64,000 nucleotides of DNA from Cordia subcordata (lineage: Eukaryota; Streptophyta; Magnoliopsida; Boraginales; Cordiaceae). Both the position numbers and the translations under genes were made by a program. The notes beneath the pieces were generated by a model. That model was not told where the DNA came from. It saw nothing but the letters and a program-made list of their open reading frames with translations, and did no database searches. This document shows positions 39,621 to 52,735 of this stretch, one piece after another (position 1 is the stretch's first letter; each line of letters opens with the position of its first letter). Where the stretch lies: contig JAPTOF010000015.1 of the NCBI GenBank assembly GCA_028554755.1, forward strand, positions 10,024,501 to 10,088,500. The letters run 5' to 3'.

Positions 39621-41057
39621 TGTGGGAGGCAAATAAACTTAAAGGGGGGTGAATTATGTTTATCACTAATTTTAGCAATAAAAATGCAATTAACAAGCAA
39701 AGATGGTCAATTAAGCAAATAATCAAACACGTAGTGAGCAATATAACAAATAAGCTAGAGAGTAAGGAAAGGAAAGAGTGCAAAACCGATTTTTAGGTGG
39801 TTCGACCGTGCCTACATCTATTGCCTAAGGATACTCCCCTTAGGACTTTAAGCAACTCCACTAAGATGCTTCTTCAAAAGTTGGTGAAGTACAAATGAAC
39901 CATGCACATCTTTGGAGCCTCTTTCAAAGAAACCTATTGAGCAGCTCACCAAGGTTTTCCCCACACTCTATCTTGTTATATATGTATCTCACAAACAATC
40001 CTAAGCTCAAGAGTGTATACAAGCAAAAATTGAAGAATTGGAAGAATTTTAGGGTTACAACTCTATGAAGAAAGATATAGCAAAATTAAGCTCTTGTTTA
40101 CTCAAACATCTAACAACTTATAGCTTAATAGAGATGATTTCCAAGCTAAAAAGTGTTTGAAAGTGGAGAAAAAAACTTAGAAATGCTCTAGAAAATTTTT
40201 TGGTGAAGATAATTAAATGGGGTGAAAAGGGATTTAAATAGATAGCCAAAATGTACTATCATTGGTCAAAAAATTTTCAAATCTTGTCGTTGCCAGAAGA
40301 TGGTTCAGTCCACCGAAATATAGTCCAGCAGAGCTAAGAACCTTACTAGTTATGTCAGTCGACTAAAAATAATCTGTTGGTCGGTCAGTAGAAAGCGATC
40401 GGCAAGTCCAGAATGTATCGTTGACTTGCCCTTGTATTACTGGGTTGACCGGTAGATACCCTATCCAGCCGGTCAACCAGCCTACCCAGAAACCAGTTTT
40501 TCACCCCTACAAACATGTTTCCAAAAACTTCGTTGAAGATATTAGCTTTTGACGATGCAAGAAAGCTTCAAAGATCATTGTTAATCAAAAGTACGACCAA
40601 TAACATGTTTGGCAAAACCATTTTAAAGTATCTAAAGATTTTTCAAACAAAGATGCACATCAAAAATTCTTTTCAAGCTCAAGCAAGTTTAAAATCGTAT
40701 ATGCAAACAATGCTCAAGAAACCAAATCCATAAAGATCTATAAGTAGTTTATCCAAGGCTAAACACAATAGAGCACGTCGGTACCCCTTATGTCGCCTCA
40801 TCTCCTCCTTACATCTCCCTTTCACAAAATGCACAAGATTCTTGAGCTCTTCTTCTTAAATTCCATGCAAGCTTCATTTGGATGAAAGATCTTTTGCCAT
40901 AAGCATAGCATCAATCCATTTCATATACATACCGAACTAAGATTGTAAACAGGGTAGCTCACAAGGTATATATATTAGTCAGCATTCAATTAAGCATACA
41001 TGACAATTCACCATAATTTTCATCATCAAAACATTTCAAAATAATATAAAGTTGATA
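39621..41057 (-). repeat. 3' LTR (left) of the Copia element
   Basis: About 1437 bp, matching 48254-48352 plus 56769-58015. The other copy lacks about 90 bp that correspond to roughly 40308-40400 here. In the first ~97 aligned bases I count about eight differences. It contains GTCGACT and GGTTGACC-type motifs at 40362-40480. Confidence 0.9.
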
Positions 41058-41075
41058 ATATCCCTCTTTTTGATG
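41058..41075 (-). promoter_or_regulatory. Polypurine tract of the Copia element
   Basis: On the minus strand AAAAAGAGGGAT lies directly before the 3' LTR, in the place required for plus-strand priming. Confidence 0.65.
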
Positions 41076-41738
41076 ATGACAAATCATCACGCAAATTTGG
41101 AGTTCAAAGAGTTAACTCACCCTCAAATATTGCATATAAATTACAAATATGTTGGAGTCTTCAATAGGCATGACTCTTTCTCAATTAAACAACATATACA
41201 TCACATTCTCAAACATTCATTCACCATATATACCACACACATGCACATATATTCTCCTTTTTTGACATCATCAGAACAAATAACAGTATAAGAGAGCACC
41301 ATAGAATGAACCATGAAATGACTAAAAGCATAAAATATAAAAAAGCATAGTCCAAGGCTAACTATAGATAGTTCAAAACTAACTGAAGCAAAGCACTAAA
41401 CTAGAGATAGTTCAAAGTTGCCAAAAAGTATTAAGGCTAAATGAAGTGTAAAAGTTCAAAAAGCATGAGTGTAAGTGCATAACAACAAAGCAAATGATGG
41501 TCTTTAAGGATCAAGGTTGATCATCACAGTGGCGAGCATGGTTCTCTTTGAAGAACTCATCCATGTCATTTGTCTCCACACGATCAACTCTCTCATTTAT
41601 CAATGTCATCTAGGTCAGAATTTGTGATAAAACAGAAGAATCATCACTCTTTGTGCCTGAACTCGACCTAGCTCCTCTCCTCAATTCTTTGTGTCGAATT
41701 TCTTTAATCCTAGCCTGTTCTCTTGAAGCCCAAGCAGT

Positions 41739-43043
41739 TTATCTAAATGACCTCACTTCTGGATCAACCTCATCATCACTGTCTCTCACATCCATGGGTT
41801 CATAAATTCTAGGTTCATTTATAACAATTCCTCTCTCTTGAGGTTGTGCTTCCATTGTAGCATGATTTAATTCTTCTTGAACTTTATCATAGACTAAGGA
41901 CAGTACAGGATTAGAAAATGTGGTATGCCTTTTAGTCCTATCCTTAGTTTCTTCTTGAGTGTTCAAGGGTAATGCCTTAAATTCTTCCTCCAAAATTGGA
42001 TTCCCATTGTACCAATAAATCTCCATTTGGTTTATGTAAGCCATATCAAAATATCAATGGAATAGAGTGGGGTCAGTAGATAAAGGCACATTAAAGTGAT
42101 TAAAGATATGAGTGAGTGGCATAGCATAACCCACATGCATTCTTGATTCAGCCAAATGTAACATGTGGTGTAAAATAATAAATGGCAAATTAACTTTCTT
42201 TTTCTCATACACATTACATATTGTAGGCATCAATGAAGGCAACCCTATCATCATTCATCTTTCTAGGCATAAGTATCTTATTAAAAATCTTATACATGAT
42301 CCTTCTCTCAACATTTAAGGAACTTTTAAAGGGTGTGGTTTTAGGCAGTAGATGGTCACTAATTCTTCTTAAATAAAATTCACTACTTCTTGCACACTAT
42401 GGTCTTTCTTAATAGGCCAACCCTTTGGATAATACTCAATCCCTTCTTCAATAGGCAAATCAAAGAGTTTCTTTAACACTTCTTCATCCAACTCAATTTC
42501 AAGACCATGCACCCAAGATTTAATGGTAAATTTTATTTTTCAAGTGACTTCCACAAGGTTGGAATAAAATTTAAGCACCATATCATCATAAACAAGACAA
42601 CTAAGATAAGTCAATGTATACCAACCTTGTTCCATTAGAAGCTCAATAATGTTGATGCCTCTCAAATCCTTATCTACAAGACATCTCTTGTACCAAACCT
42701 GTCTCATGCTCATATCACACTTTGGAGCCTTATCCGGAGGTGGTACATACTGAGGTTGTGGTGGTGGTGACAGAGAGCTCCTTCTTGGCCTTTTGGTTAA
42801 AGCCTTGCCTTTGCCTTTTCTTGTCTCCACTATGTTTGATGCAATTTTCAAAGAAATTTTGATGCAAAAATGGTCTATGCAAGATGGGGAACAAGAAAAT
42901 GTAAAAGATTTGAAGCCATTTTTGATGTAGAGTAAAGATTGAAAATTGGGTTTGAGAGGATTTTGAGGGTTAAGGTTTAAAAGCTTTGAAGAATATGAAG
43001 AGATTTGAAGAAAAATGGAACTTTTAAGGCCTATTTGAATCAT
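41739..43043 (-). pseudogene. Extra (env-position) ORF of the Sirevirus-like element
   Basis: Between RNase H and the 3' LTR lies about 1.3 kb of coding-like sequence on the minus strand. It shows a basic KGKGKALTKRPRR stretch, PPPQPQYVPPP, then 'LHHMLHLAESRMHVGYAM' and an acidic-rich end 'DVRDSDDEVDPEVRSF'. It is split over three frames by indels. Extra ORFs in this position are known in Sireviruses and are sometimes called env-like, but I see no convincing signal peptide or membrane segment, and the leucine/basic make-up resembles a structural or DNA-binding protein as much as an envelope. Confidence 0.55.
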
Positions 43044-43324
43044 GTCGATCAGTTATCAAGATCAATGGGTCGACTGACTATGCGACCAACATCTCCAATG
43101 AGCATTCTACGAATGCCAATCACCGTGAGGCTTTTCATCGATCGACTAACAACTTCCAATAGGTTGACTAGCAGACCTAGAATGTACTAAAACTCTATTT
43201 TTTTTCGTGTTCCAAGTCATTTTGAAAGCAACTTTGAGTTAAAAACTTCATTTTTTGCAAAACAAAACTCTTTCGAAAGCCATTTTATGCCAAAAGCTTC
43301 AAATCTCAATAAGAAAAATGTAAT

Positions 43325-46060
43325 TTAAACACAAATTTGCATCCCAATCTCTCTTCTAATTTTACAAAATTGGTCCCCATGTAGTGGTTTTATAAAAATG
43401 TCAACAACTTGATGCAATATATCAAAAAAATCAAGTATAATGTCACCTTTTTGCATATGATCCTTGATGAAATAATGCTGAATCTCTATATGTTTGGTTC
43501 TAGAATGTTGAACGGGGTTCATAATGAGATTAGTAGCACTTGTGTTATCACAATAGATAGGCACATATTCATAATGCAAACCATTGTCAAACAAGTTTTG
43601 TTTCATCCACAAAATTTGGGTAACACAACTCCCAACTGCAATATATTTGGCCTCGGTATTAGATATAGCTGCACTATTTTGCTTCCTCCTAGACTAACAT
43701 ACTAAAGAATGACCAAGGAATTGACAAGTACCACTAGTACTCCTACACTTTACCTTACAACCTACAAAATCAACATCCAAAAAGTCACACAAATCAAATA
43801 AAGTTCCTTTTTGCATACCAATGTCCTAAGTTACTAGTTCCCTTAAGATATCTAATGATTTGTTTTATAGCAACTAGATGCAATTACTTAGAATTAGATT
43901 GAAACTTGGCACATAAGCATATGGCAAACTTGATATCCGGCCTTGAAGCTGTCAAGTAAAGTAAGTTACCAATCATACCTCGAAATTTCTTCTCATCTAC
44001 GGGCTTACCCTTCTCAACTATGTCAAGTTTGGTTAAGGGACTCATGGGAGTTCCGATTTCCTTTGCATCCTTAAGTCCAAATTTCTTGATAATCTCTTTT
44101 GTATATTTAGCTTGGTTGATGAATATGCCTTCCTTTGTTTGTTTGATTTGGAGTCCAAGGAAGAACATCAACTTGCCCATCATGCTCATCTCAAACTCTT
44201 TATTCATGCACTTAGTAAAACTTTCACACAAGGCAACATTACCGGCACCAAATATAATGTCATCTACATAAATTTACATAAGCAAGATATCATTTTTATC
44301 CTTTTTAATAAACAAAGTTGAGTCATTTTCAACAAGAAAACCACTAAGCCTTTCATAACAAGCCCCTAGGACTTGCTTTAAATCATATAAAGCCTTTTCA
44401 AGTTTGTAAATAAGATTTGAAAAGTAAGAATCTTCAAAACCTGGAAGTTGTTCAACATACCTCCTCTTCAATAAAACTATTTAGAAAAGTACTTTTCACA
44501 TCTATTTGGTAAAACTTAAAATCCATATAACAAGCAAATGCAAGCAACATGCGAATTGATTCTAGTCTAGCTACGGGGTCATTAGTCTCATCATAATCTA
44601 TTGCTTCGTTTTGATTATACCTTGAGCTACAAGCTTAGACTTATTCCTATTTACTACACTAGATTCATCAAGTTTGTTCCTAAATACCCATTTAGTTCCA
44701 CTAATCGAGTGGTCTCTAGGTCTTTCAACTAAATTCTAAACCTTATTTCTAGTAAATTGATGAAGCTCCTCTTGCATTGTTATTGTCCAATTTTCATCTT
44801 GTAAAGCTTCATCAACATTCTTAGGCTTAATATGTGAAGTAAATGCATAATGCTTACAAAATTTATTGATCTTACCCCTTGTTTTACTCTTTTGGATGGA
44901 TCACCAATGATTTATTCTTTGGCATATTGTCTCACAAATTTTCAACTTTTGGGTAAGTCAACATGAACCTTTTCTTGCTCTATGGTGGTATCTTGATTTG
45001 AAGCTTGCTCTTCAACCACTTTGACTTGAGAGTCTTCTCCTTGATTAGCATCTTGTTGATCCTCTGGATATTCCTTGGTATTTATAGGTCTTCCATCAAT
45101 TGAGACGTTCTTCAAAAGGTTATCTACATCACCATCATTATCCTTTCTTGGCATAAAGGGGATAGTCTCATCAAAGGTAACATGCATAGACTTTTCCACA
45201 ACAAGAGTTCTTTTATTATACACATGATATGCCTTACTCATAGTGGAATAACTAAGAAATATGCCTTCATCCAATTTAGCATCAAATTTATGCAAATGAC
45301 CAATTTAGCATCAAATTTATGCAAATGATCTCTAGTGTTCAAAATGAAGCATTTACAATCAAACACTTTGAAATACAAAATTTTGGGGGGTTTTCTCATG
45401 CCAAAGCTCATATGAGGTTTTGCTCAAAATGGGTCTAATGAGAACTTATTTTGCACATAGTATACGGGGTTAATGGCTTCAATCCAAAAATATGTAGGCA
45501 AGTTGTGTTACTTAAGCATGGTTCTTGCCATTTCTTGTAAAGTACAATTCTTCTTCTCTACTATCCCATTTTGTTGAGGAGTCGAAGGGGCCAAAAAATT
45601 ATGTTCAATGCCATGCTCATCACAAAAATGCATAAAAGGAGTTTTCACTTATTCGTGCCATTATCACTACTTATGTGAGTTATAAAATAGGCTTTCTCAT
45701 TTTACATTTTTCTACACAATCTAGAAAATTCATTGAAGGCTTTAGTTTTGTGTGCAAGAAACATGGCCCATGTGAATCTAGTGTAATCATCTACAACAAC
45801 AAAAGTGTATCTAGATCTACCTAAACTAACAACATTAATAGATAATAAGTCCATATGAAACAATTGTAATGCTCTAGATATTGAAACCATGTTAATGGGT
45901 TTCAAAGAGGTTTTATGTTGTTTTCCAAGTTGACATGTATCATATACTTTGTCCTTTTCAAATTTGATTTTAGGCAAGTCTTTAACAAGCTCATCTTTTG
46001 ACAAATTTTTCAAAATGCTCATGCTAACATGTCCAAGTCTTTTATGCCACAATCAATAAT
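43325..46060 (-). pseudogene. Copia pol: integrase, reverse transcriptase, RNase H
   Basis: Minus-strand order: GAG-pre-integrase MWHKRLGHVS (46052), integrase core with FHMDLL, VVDDYTRFTWA and SSDNGT; linker 'MHKFDAKLDEGIFLSYS' (45295). RT follows with YVDD at 44259-44270 and FLGLQIKQTKEGIFINQAKY (about 44160-44190). RNase H (NSAAISNTEA-like region, IYCDNTSATNLIMNP near 43550) ends at about 43325. Numerous frame breaks exist, including a stop codon two codons before YVDD and several in the integrase. Confidence 0.88.
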
Positions 46061-46417
46061 TTTCATGCACAATGGATAGACAAGTAACATTTTGATTTTC
46101 AAGTTGATCAATTTCTACGGTATACACATTATCATTCCTACTAGTGACAAATAGCATATTATCACTATTACAATTATGAATGATGCAACTAGAAGATTTA
46201 AACACAACTTTATGACCTTTATCTTACAATTGACTAATGTAAGCAAGTTAAATTAAGACCTTCTACAAGCGAGACATTATGAATAGCAAGAGTGTTTTTG
46301 TTATCAATACTTTCTCTGCCAATTATTCTTCCTTTGCTATTGTCACCAAAGTGACATCTCCACCTTTGACCTTTTTAAACTCATAGAACAATAGGGAATC
46401 ACCCATCATATGTTTGA

Positions 46418-46480
46418 ACTACCCACTATCTAATATCCATTTCTTCTTGCTACCCATTATTTAATATCCATTTCTTCTTG
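46418..46480 (-). pseudogene. Copia protease active-site region with a 31-bp tandem duplication
   Basis: On the minus strand the protease motif LDSG is encoded at 46422-46433 (DSG 46422-46430). The 31-bp segment around it ('ctacccactatctaatatcc...') is repeated in tandem at about 46449-46479, giving a second, altered motif (LNNG). A stop follows the DSG triplet. Confidence 0.65.
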
Positions 46481-46654
46481 ATAGGTTTGCTCACGTGGCT
46501 CACCTACAAATATCAAAATAAGTACAATGCCCTTCATATATGGGTCCTCAAACTCTTTTGGGTCCTTGACATTAAGTCCTTAATATTTGGCTTTTACAAC
46601 CCATTTACGTTATTGCCAATGTGGGGTAAGAGTGCCTTTATCACGTAGTCTCTT

Positions 46655-48212
46655 TTAATAGCAATGAGTAGAAAAATGTCCATATTTTTCACAATAAATG
46701 CAAGTAATAGAGGATTTCAAAGGACTAGTAGAGGCGAATGCTTTTACAAAGTAGGTTTTCAAATATTTTTGCTTGAATATAGTCTTCAAACTATTACCAC
46801 TTTTGCCAAATGCCATTTTTTAAGAACCAAGAAGTTTTTCAAAGTTTTCCTTCCCATTTATAGATTTTTGTACAATACCATTCAAATCCCATTTGTAAAT
46901 TTTCCTACAATACCATTCAAATCATCATTTTTGTTTTTCGACTCCTCCACTTGTTTTTCCAAACTTTCAATGTTTTCAACAAGAGATGCATTGTTCTTCT
47001 CTAAACAAACTTTTTCATCTGATGCAAGTTTCAATTTCTTTTACAAACTCTTGTTTTTGTTTAAAGAAAGGAGAAGATCATCATGCAATTTTGAAAATGC
47101 TTTTTGTAATTCGTCAAACAAAGTTAGCAGCCTCATAAGGTGAAGAGTTTACCTTATCTCCATTTTCCATAAGACAAACAAAGTTAGCAACCTTATGCTT
47201 TTCTTCCGTCTCTTCTTTACTATTAGTAGTGTTCCCAAGTTGCTTTGAGAGCTTTCCTGTGCTTGTGTTTTACAAGCTTTGGGCAATTCGCTTTGATGTG
47301 CCTGGACTTGTTGCTTTTGAAGCACTTTGGTTATTCATTCTTTGCTTCTTTTGGCTTCTTGATCTCTTTGCCTTTCTTCTTCCAATTGTTCAAAGTAGAG
47401 CCATTTCTCCATTTCTTGTATTTCATGAACTTCTTGAAGTTTCTTGCAAAAAGTGCCATCTCCTCATTCAAATCTTAATCATTATCATCACTCAAGGCAT
47501 ATTTTGAAGCAACAAGGGCCATGGACTTTTTCATCTTCTTGTCTTATTCTTCATAGACCTTTAGCTCAAGCTCATGACTCACGAGTGACCTAATCAACCC
47601 ATTCAAAGTGTAACCATTGAGGCCCTTTGATTCCTTTGTGGACGTCACCTTCGATTACCATAAGGATGGTACATTTCTTAGCACTTTTCTCACATTTTCT
47701 ACATTAGAATATTCTCTTCCAAGTGCCTTAAGGCCATTGGTAATTTTCATAAATCTAGCATACATTTTTTCAATACTTTTACCTAGTTCCATCTTGAACA
47801 TTTCATATCTTTGAACAAGCATGCTAATTTTAGAATCTTTTACTTGGCTAGTTCCTTCATAAGTTATCTCAAGTTGGTCCCAAAGTTCCTTAGCCGAAGT
47901 ATATCCTATTACTCTATCAAATTTGGTTGTGTTCAATCCAGCAAACAAGACATACAAAGCTTTATCATTCAATTAAACAAGCTTAATATCATTATCATCC
48001 CATTCACTTTCCGGTTTAGGCACTTCTCTATTACCTTCCATTTTTATAGGAATTTGAGGTCCATTAACAACAATTTTCTGTGCTCTATAATCATGTGCTT
48101 GAATAAAGAGTTTCATTCTCAATTTCCAAAAAGCATGGTTAGTGTCATCAAATATAAGAGTCTTGCTAATAGACAAACCCCCAATAGGTGAAATATTCAT
48201 ATTATTTGCCAT
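46655..48212 (-). pseudogene. Copia gag with CCHC zinc knuckle
   Basis: It starts MANNMNISPIGGLSISKTL at 48212, with the usual 'FWKLRMKLFIQAHD' block, then a UBN2/gag part (ALYVLFAGLNTTKFDRV, LWDQLEITYEGTSQVKDSK) and an acidic/coiled stretch. It ends in a zinc knuckle CIYCEKYGHFSTHC at 46661-46702. One in-frame stop at 47973 separates the first two parts, and further breaks occur after 47650. Confidence 0.85.
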
Positions 48213-48253
48213 GAAAAATTCTACTAGTGGTTAAATTATATGTAAATACCAAA

Positions 48254-48352
48254 TTCGGGAGGCAAATAAACTTAAGAGGGGTGAATTAACTTTATCACTA
48301 ATTTTAGCAATAAAAACGCAATTAGCAAGAAAAGATGGTCACTTAAGCAAAT
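48254..48352 (-). repeat. 5' LTR of the Copia, left part
   Basis: These 99 bp match the start of the LTR at 39621 and are cut off by the nested Athila-type LTR. The target site CAAAT is at 48348-48352. Next to it, on the gag side, TGGTAT is the only remnant of a Met-tRNA primer site. Confidence 0.9.
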
Positions 48353-49413
48353 TGATGTTGTTTTAACCCGCAAGTGCATGGGTCGTATATAGCAAAGCAC
48401 ACAAGTACGGGTATCGTTCTTGCACATGGAGGCTACCTTAGATTAATCTCTTTGTGCTCGGTACCTAAAACTAGCTATGTGCATGTGTGTGCTTTCTTTA
48501 GGATTAAAGGGAGCTTGGGAAAAGGAAAATAAACCTAAGCTAACCTAATCTAATGGAGAAACCTAAGGTGCCAAACTAACGAAGAAAAGCTCTACATGGT
48601 GGAAAGGGATCTAGGGTGATTGCATTGCAACTAGACTCGGGCTATTATAAACATTAGGTCTATCTATGGCTCAATTGCTCTCTTAAAGGCCTTAGCTAAC
48701 TAACCTTATTATCTACTAAGACTCAGTGCGGGTCTATCCAGAGAGAGGACCAAAAAGTTTGTGTTAAGCATATAGTAGGTTATTGTCTTGTTTAAACATT
48801 TGGTGCCCTCTCTGCCAGCCTGCTTAGTGACAGAGCCACCTTTTTTTAGGTTAGTGAGGAGGACAATCATCTACTCTGGGGGTTTCTTTCATTACAACCG
48901 GATTATACTCGGCCTGGTCCTCCTAGGTAGATCTCCCTAAGGTATAGCGTGGTCCTTATGACGTAGGGTTTTACAACTTAGTTAACTAAGTTCTTTTTGG
49001 TGTTGATTAACATCCTACTCAAGAGGATAACCTTTTAGCATTGTTTTAGACTAGAAAATAGGCTCCTAGAACATTAACTAGTGCTAGTGAGTACTCTTTT
49101 AGTATTGTTTTAGACTAGAGCTATATTTCTACCATACTAAGTCATCTATTAAGCATATTAATCAATACACTTTAGTTACAAATAGGGCTCATGCCGTTAG
49201 CTTGAATTAAGGCTAAAATGAGACCACTACTAATAGCATTTTAAGTACAAAAGAACACATCCAACTTTACTTAGGCATTTTCATTAACCCATAGACATGT
49301 CTAATTGTCAACACATAGACATATTAATTCATGTCATCGATCAATGTAAAGAAGCATGTATTAAGAGCCAAAGATATACACAAATCCTTTATTCATAGCC
49401 CTAATCTAGTATA
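48353..49413. mobile_element. Athila-type solo LTR inside the Copia LTR, left part
   Basis: It begins TGATGTTGTTTTAACCCGC; the matching right part is 55854-56763 and ends CACACATCA. A perfect 5-bp target duplication CAAAT flanks the whole insertion (48348-48352 and 56764-56768). Total LTR length without the inner element is about 1.97 kb. There is no gag-pol of its own. Confidence 0.85.
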
Positions 49414-51251
49414 TGATGTGCCTTTTCAGTGCAAGCCCTAGAAGACCTACAAGCGTACGGATCATGTAGATTAGTGTCTACAAGTGCGGATGTCGAACCA
49501 CAGGGAGGCATAAAGAAATTCTATGCTAGTGTGCTCTAGAAGAAGCCTCAAAAAGGAACCTAAGCTAACATGTTTTTGTACTTTTGGATTTTTATAAGCT
49601 AAGGGGAAAAGTAAAAAGACTAAACTATAAATGCAATAAGGGAAAGAAGCAAGAACTAAGCTAATCTAGGGGGATTAAACCTATAGGACGGTGATAGGGT
49701 GACCTACACTTGTGAACGGGTGACTTTATGCCTCTTTGCTATGGGATTCAGGGATTAGCTTGCTAAATATGGCTTCAAATACTAAGCAACTAACTAGTGT
49801 CCTAATTACACCCTAGGACTTGGTGCGAGTCCGTCCCTAAGCGTGCACACTTAGAGCTATGGTGTGGTCCTTATGTACCTAAGGCCATATAAGGGACTAG
49901 GGAGTTACTTAGGTGTCCTAGAACGATCCCACCCTAGTTCCTAAACCATTAGCTAGATTAAAGCTAAGACCTAGGGTTCCTAAGGTTGACTAAGCCTATT
50001 CGGACTCCTATTAGCTAGATTTAAAGCTAAAGGGGATTTGATCTAGACTAGTCCTAACTTATGCACCATCATTCTAGGGACACTAAAGCTAATTAATATC
50101 TAATAGGTGCAGTCCTATATGTTCTAAGGCAAGGCGATGTGAATATGATATCCTATTCGTGATACAAACACAAGTAAGTTTGATTTACACCATTGGAAAC
50201 ATTCAAGCATCAACATGTAGCATTAATTGAGCATATATTCATTATAAGGCATGTTTCATACCCATATAGACATGAATAGAATCAACCCACTTCATATTAT
50301 CCATAATTACACACATAGACATGCATAATCTAAGGATTAGAAGTGTTCTATAGCAAATACAACTCAATTTATACATACAACTCATTCAAGATTACATCAA
50401 ACACATGGACATGAAATGATATGAAATTTCTCAAAATAAGAACAAAGTATGTATATATATAAGCCAATTAAATCCCATAACAAAGAATACGAAGATCATC
50501 CCATTACACAAGTTTAGTCACCCTAATCATTCTACTCAAGCATGAAATAGATAAGAGTGAAAGAGGTTGTAGAAATCTCTCCTTCCATACTTGCTTGTTT
50601 CTTTACAAACTTGAATAAATCTTCACCAAATGATGTTTAAATCCTCAAAAATCAACTTAATTCTAAGTGCATGTGTGTGTGTTAGTGTGTCTATTAGAGA
50701 TGCATAAAAGTAGGGTTTTATGTGTGAGAAATGGGTGTGTGAATGGAAGGTGAAAAAGGGATAAAAATTTACTCAACATGGGCAGGAAAAAGGCTAAAAT
50801 AGTGCAGCATACGCGTCCAACTAGGGACCTTGGCCAGTCAACCTGCCAAGCCTTAAGGTCAATTGGCCCAATAAGGGTTGCTCTCTATTTTGGCCAGTCG
50901 CCTTGGCCAGTTTTCTTGCATTGTGTCCGTTTCGTCCCGGTTGCTCTTTTCTTCACCCTGTTTCCTTTAAACACTTCTTTTAAGCTTCTCCCATGTCCCG
51001 AACATCTCAAGCTTGATCCTAACATCAATTCTCCATCAATTCAAGTCCCGAGCTTTGACCTACATTTCACCAAATACGAGAAATGAGCATGATTAGTGTA
51101 GTGTTTGTCTTTAAACTTAACTATGTACATTTGCTTACACTTAAGCCTTATTCTACTATATATACTATACTAATGCATCTATTAAAGCTCAAATCACCTC
51201 TAAAACATGGGTAAATAACAACGCAAACACACACAAAAACACAACACATCA
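49414..51251 (-). repeat. 3' LTR (left) of the Athila element, 1838 bp
   Basis: Perfect terminal inverted heptamer TGATGTG/CACATCA. The last ~475 bp (50775-51251) align with 55335-55853. It holds GGCCAGTC / GGTCAATTGGCC motifs at 50826-50910. Confidence 0.85.
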
Positions 51252-51290
51252 ACACCCCAAACTTTCTCCTTGCTTGTCCCCAAGCAAGCC
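51252..51290 (-). promoter_or_regulatory. Polypurine tract of the Athila element
   Basis: On the minus strand GGGGACAAGCAAGGAGAAAG TTTGGGGTGT runs into the LTR start TGATGTG. The 'GGACAAGCAA...AAGTTTGGGG' pattern is characteristic of Athila/Tat elements. Confidence 0.75.
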
Positions 51291-52735
51291 CAATCTTAAG
51301 ATTATGTCTAAAGCCGATGTAAAAGGTTACCTAAGGGATTGACTCACTATCAAGGTTAGTCTAAAAAGCATGAATGGGGCATTCCTATTATAGAGAGATC
51401 CCCAAGTTTCTTAGAATTCTCCCTTTACTCATAAAGGGCCTCAAACCTCAAGGGAACTTCCCAAGTAGCCACACCGCTATAAGCCTAGGATTCTAACTCA
51501 TGTACACAGGAGGTTGATATTTCGTGCCCCCTCGACTAACATGACCTCCCCAATATGCACAAAGCCTCAAAGACAAGAAGAGAGAATGTACAAATGCAAT
51601 GGCTTATAAAAGCCTTATTCCCATAAATACAAAGATGATAGCTTGTGCTAAGTTGATATTGTGTCACTTATGCACTTATTCACAAAAAATTTTGGTGCCT
51701 TTGGCTTTTTTCTCTTTTCCAATTTTTCTCAATTTTTCATCTTTTTAATCTTTTTGCACCGTTTTTGTGTTTTTCAATTTTTTTGGATTTTTCATACTTT
51801 GCATTGCATATACACAAAAAGAAAGGAAAAAGAAAAGCTAGGGCATATAGAAAAGAACCAATCAAGAAAGAGGCACTCACATTAATAAACCTTCTCAATC
51901 ACTCTTTCCTATCAAGCAATGGGGTAGCTACAAAGAGCATTCTTAAAGATCCTCACTCCCCACAACTTTCAAGGGCATCCCCTCTAAGACCTGGTTTTCA
52001 ATCCACTCCATTCACTTCCTGCAGTATTTTTAATTTTTAACAATCAATTGAGTCAATCACAATAGCCAACACAATGATCAACCAAAAAATAAAAAATTCA
52101 CCATTTTTAACCAAATAATGCAATCTATACTAAGAAAACATAAAACAATTAGACCAAACCCCCACACCCCCAAACCGAAACTTTGCTTATCCTTAAGCAA
52201 ATAGAGTAAAGTATATAAACAAGCAAGTTGACATCACAAAGCAAGTAAGGGTAGTGGGGATGGGGGTAGAAACATGGGGAACAAGTGGAGAAAGGATAGA
52301 TACAACCTTGCATTCTTTGGAGCTCTCCATGCCAATGATAAATCACTATACTACTTACCCTATAACTTACAAACCATTAACACTCATCAAGAAAACAAGG
52401 TTAGTGGCATTGCCTACGTAAGCTTGCATTGGCATGTGCAATAATAAGCAATAATGTATCTTATGGGACAAAGGATTAAGATTCAACATTTGGTGTGGGT
52501 CAAAGAAAAAGAAAGAAAACAAAAGAAAGAAAAATGGAAACAAGTGCAAAATTACAAAATTGAACCTAGGTTGCCTCTTAGTAGCACTAACCACCATGTC
52601 GTCAGCCAAGCGATCACCAACTTATCTTCAATCTCCATAGATGGGGTCTTGAAGCATTAAAACCTCCAAACGACCCATGCTTGGGATATGCATGCTTCAG
52701 GCGTTGCCCGTTCATTGTCATCTCCTGGCCATCCT
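51291..52735 (-). other. 3' non-coding region of the Athila element with a second polypurine-like tract
   Basis: No env or other ORF is recognisable. At about 52150-52190 the minus strand reads 'AAGGATAAGCAAAG' followed by 'TTTGGGGGTGTGGGGG', an echo of the polypurine tract at 51252. Confidence 0.55.

Noticed and set aside
46664..48191. Plus-strand open frames of 126 and 159 codons
   Set aside because: They are antisense to the Copia gag region on the minus strand.
50778..51086. 102-codon plus-strand open frame
   Set aside because: It lies entirely inside the Athila LTR and matches the other LTR copy as non-coding sequence.
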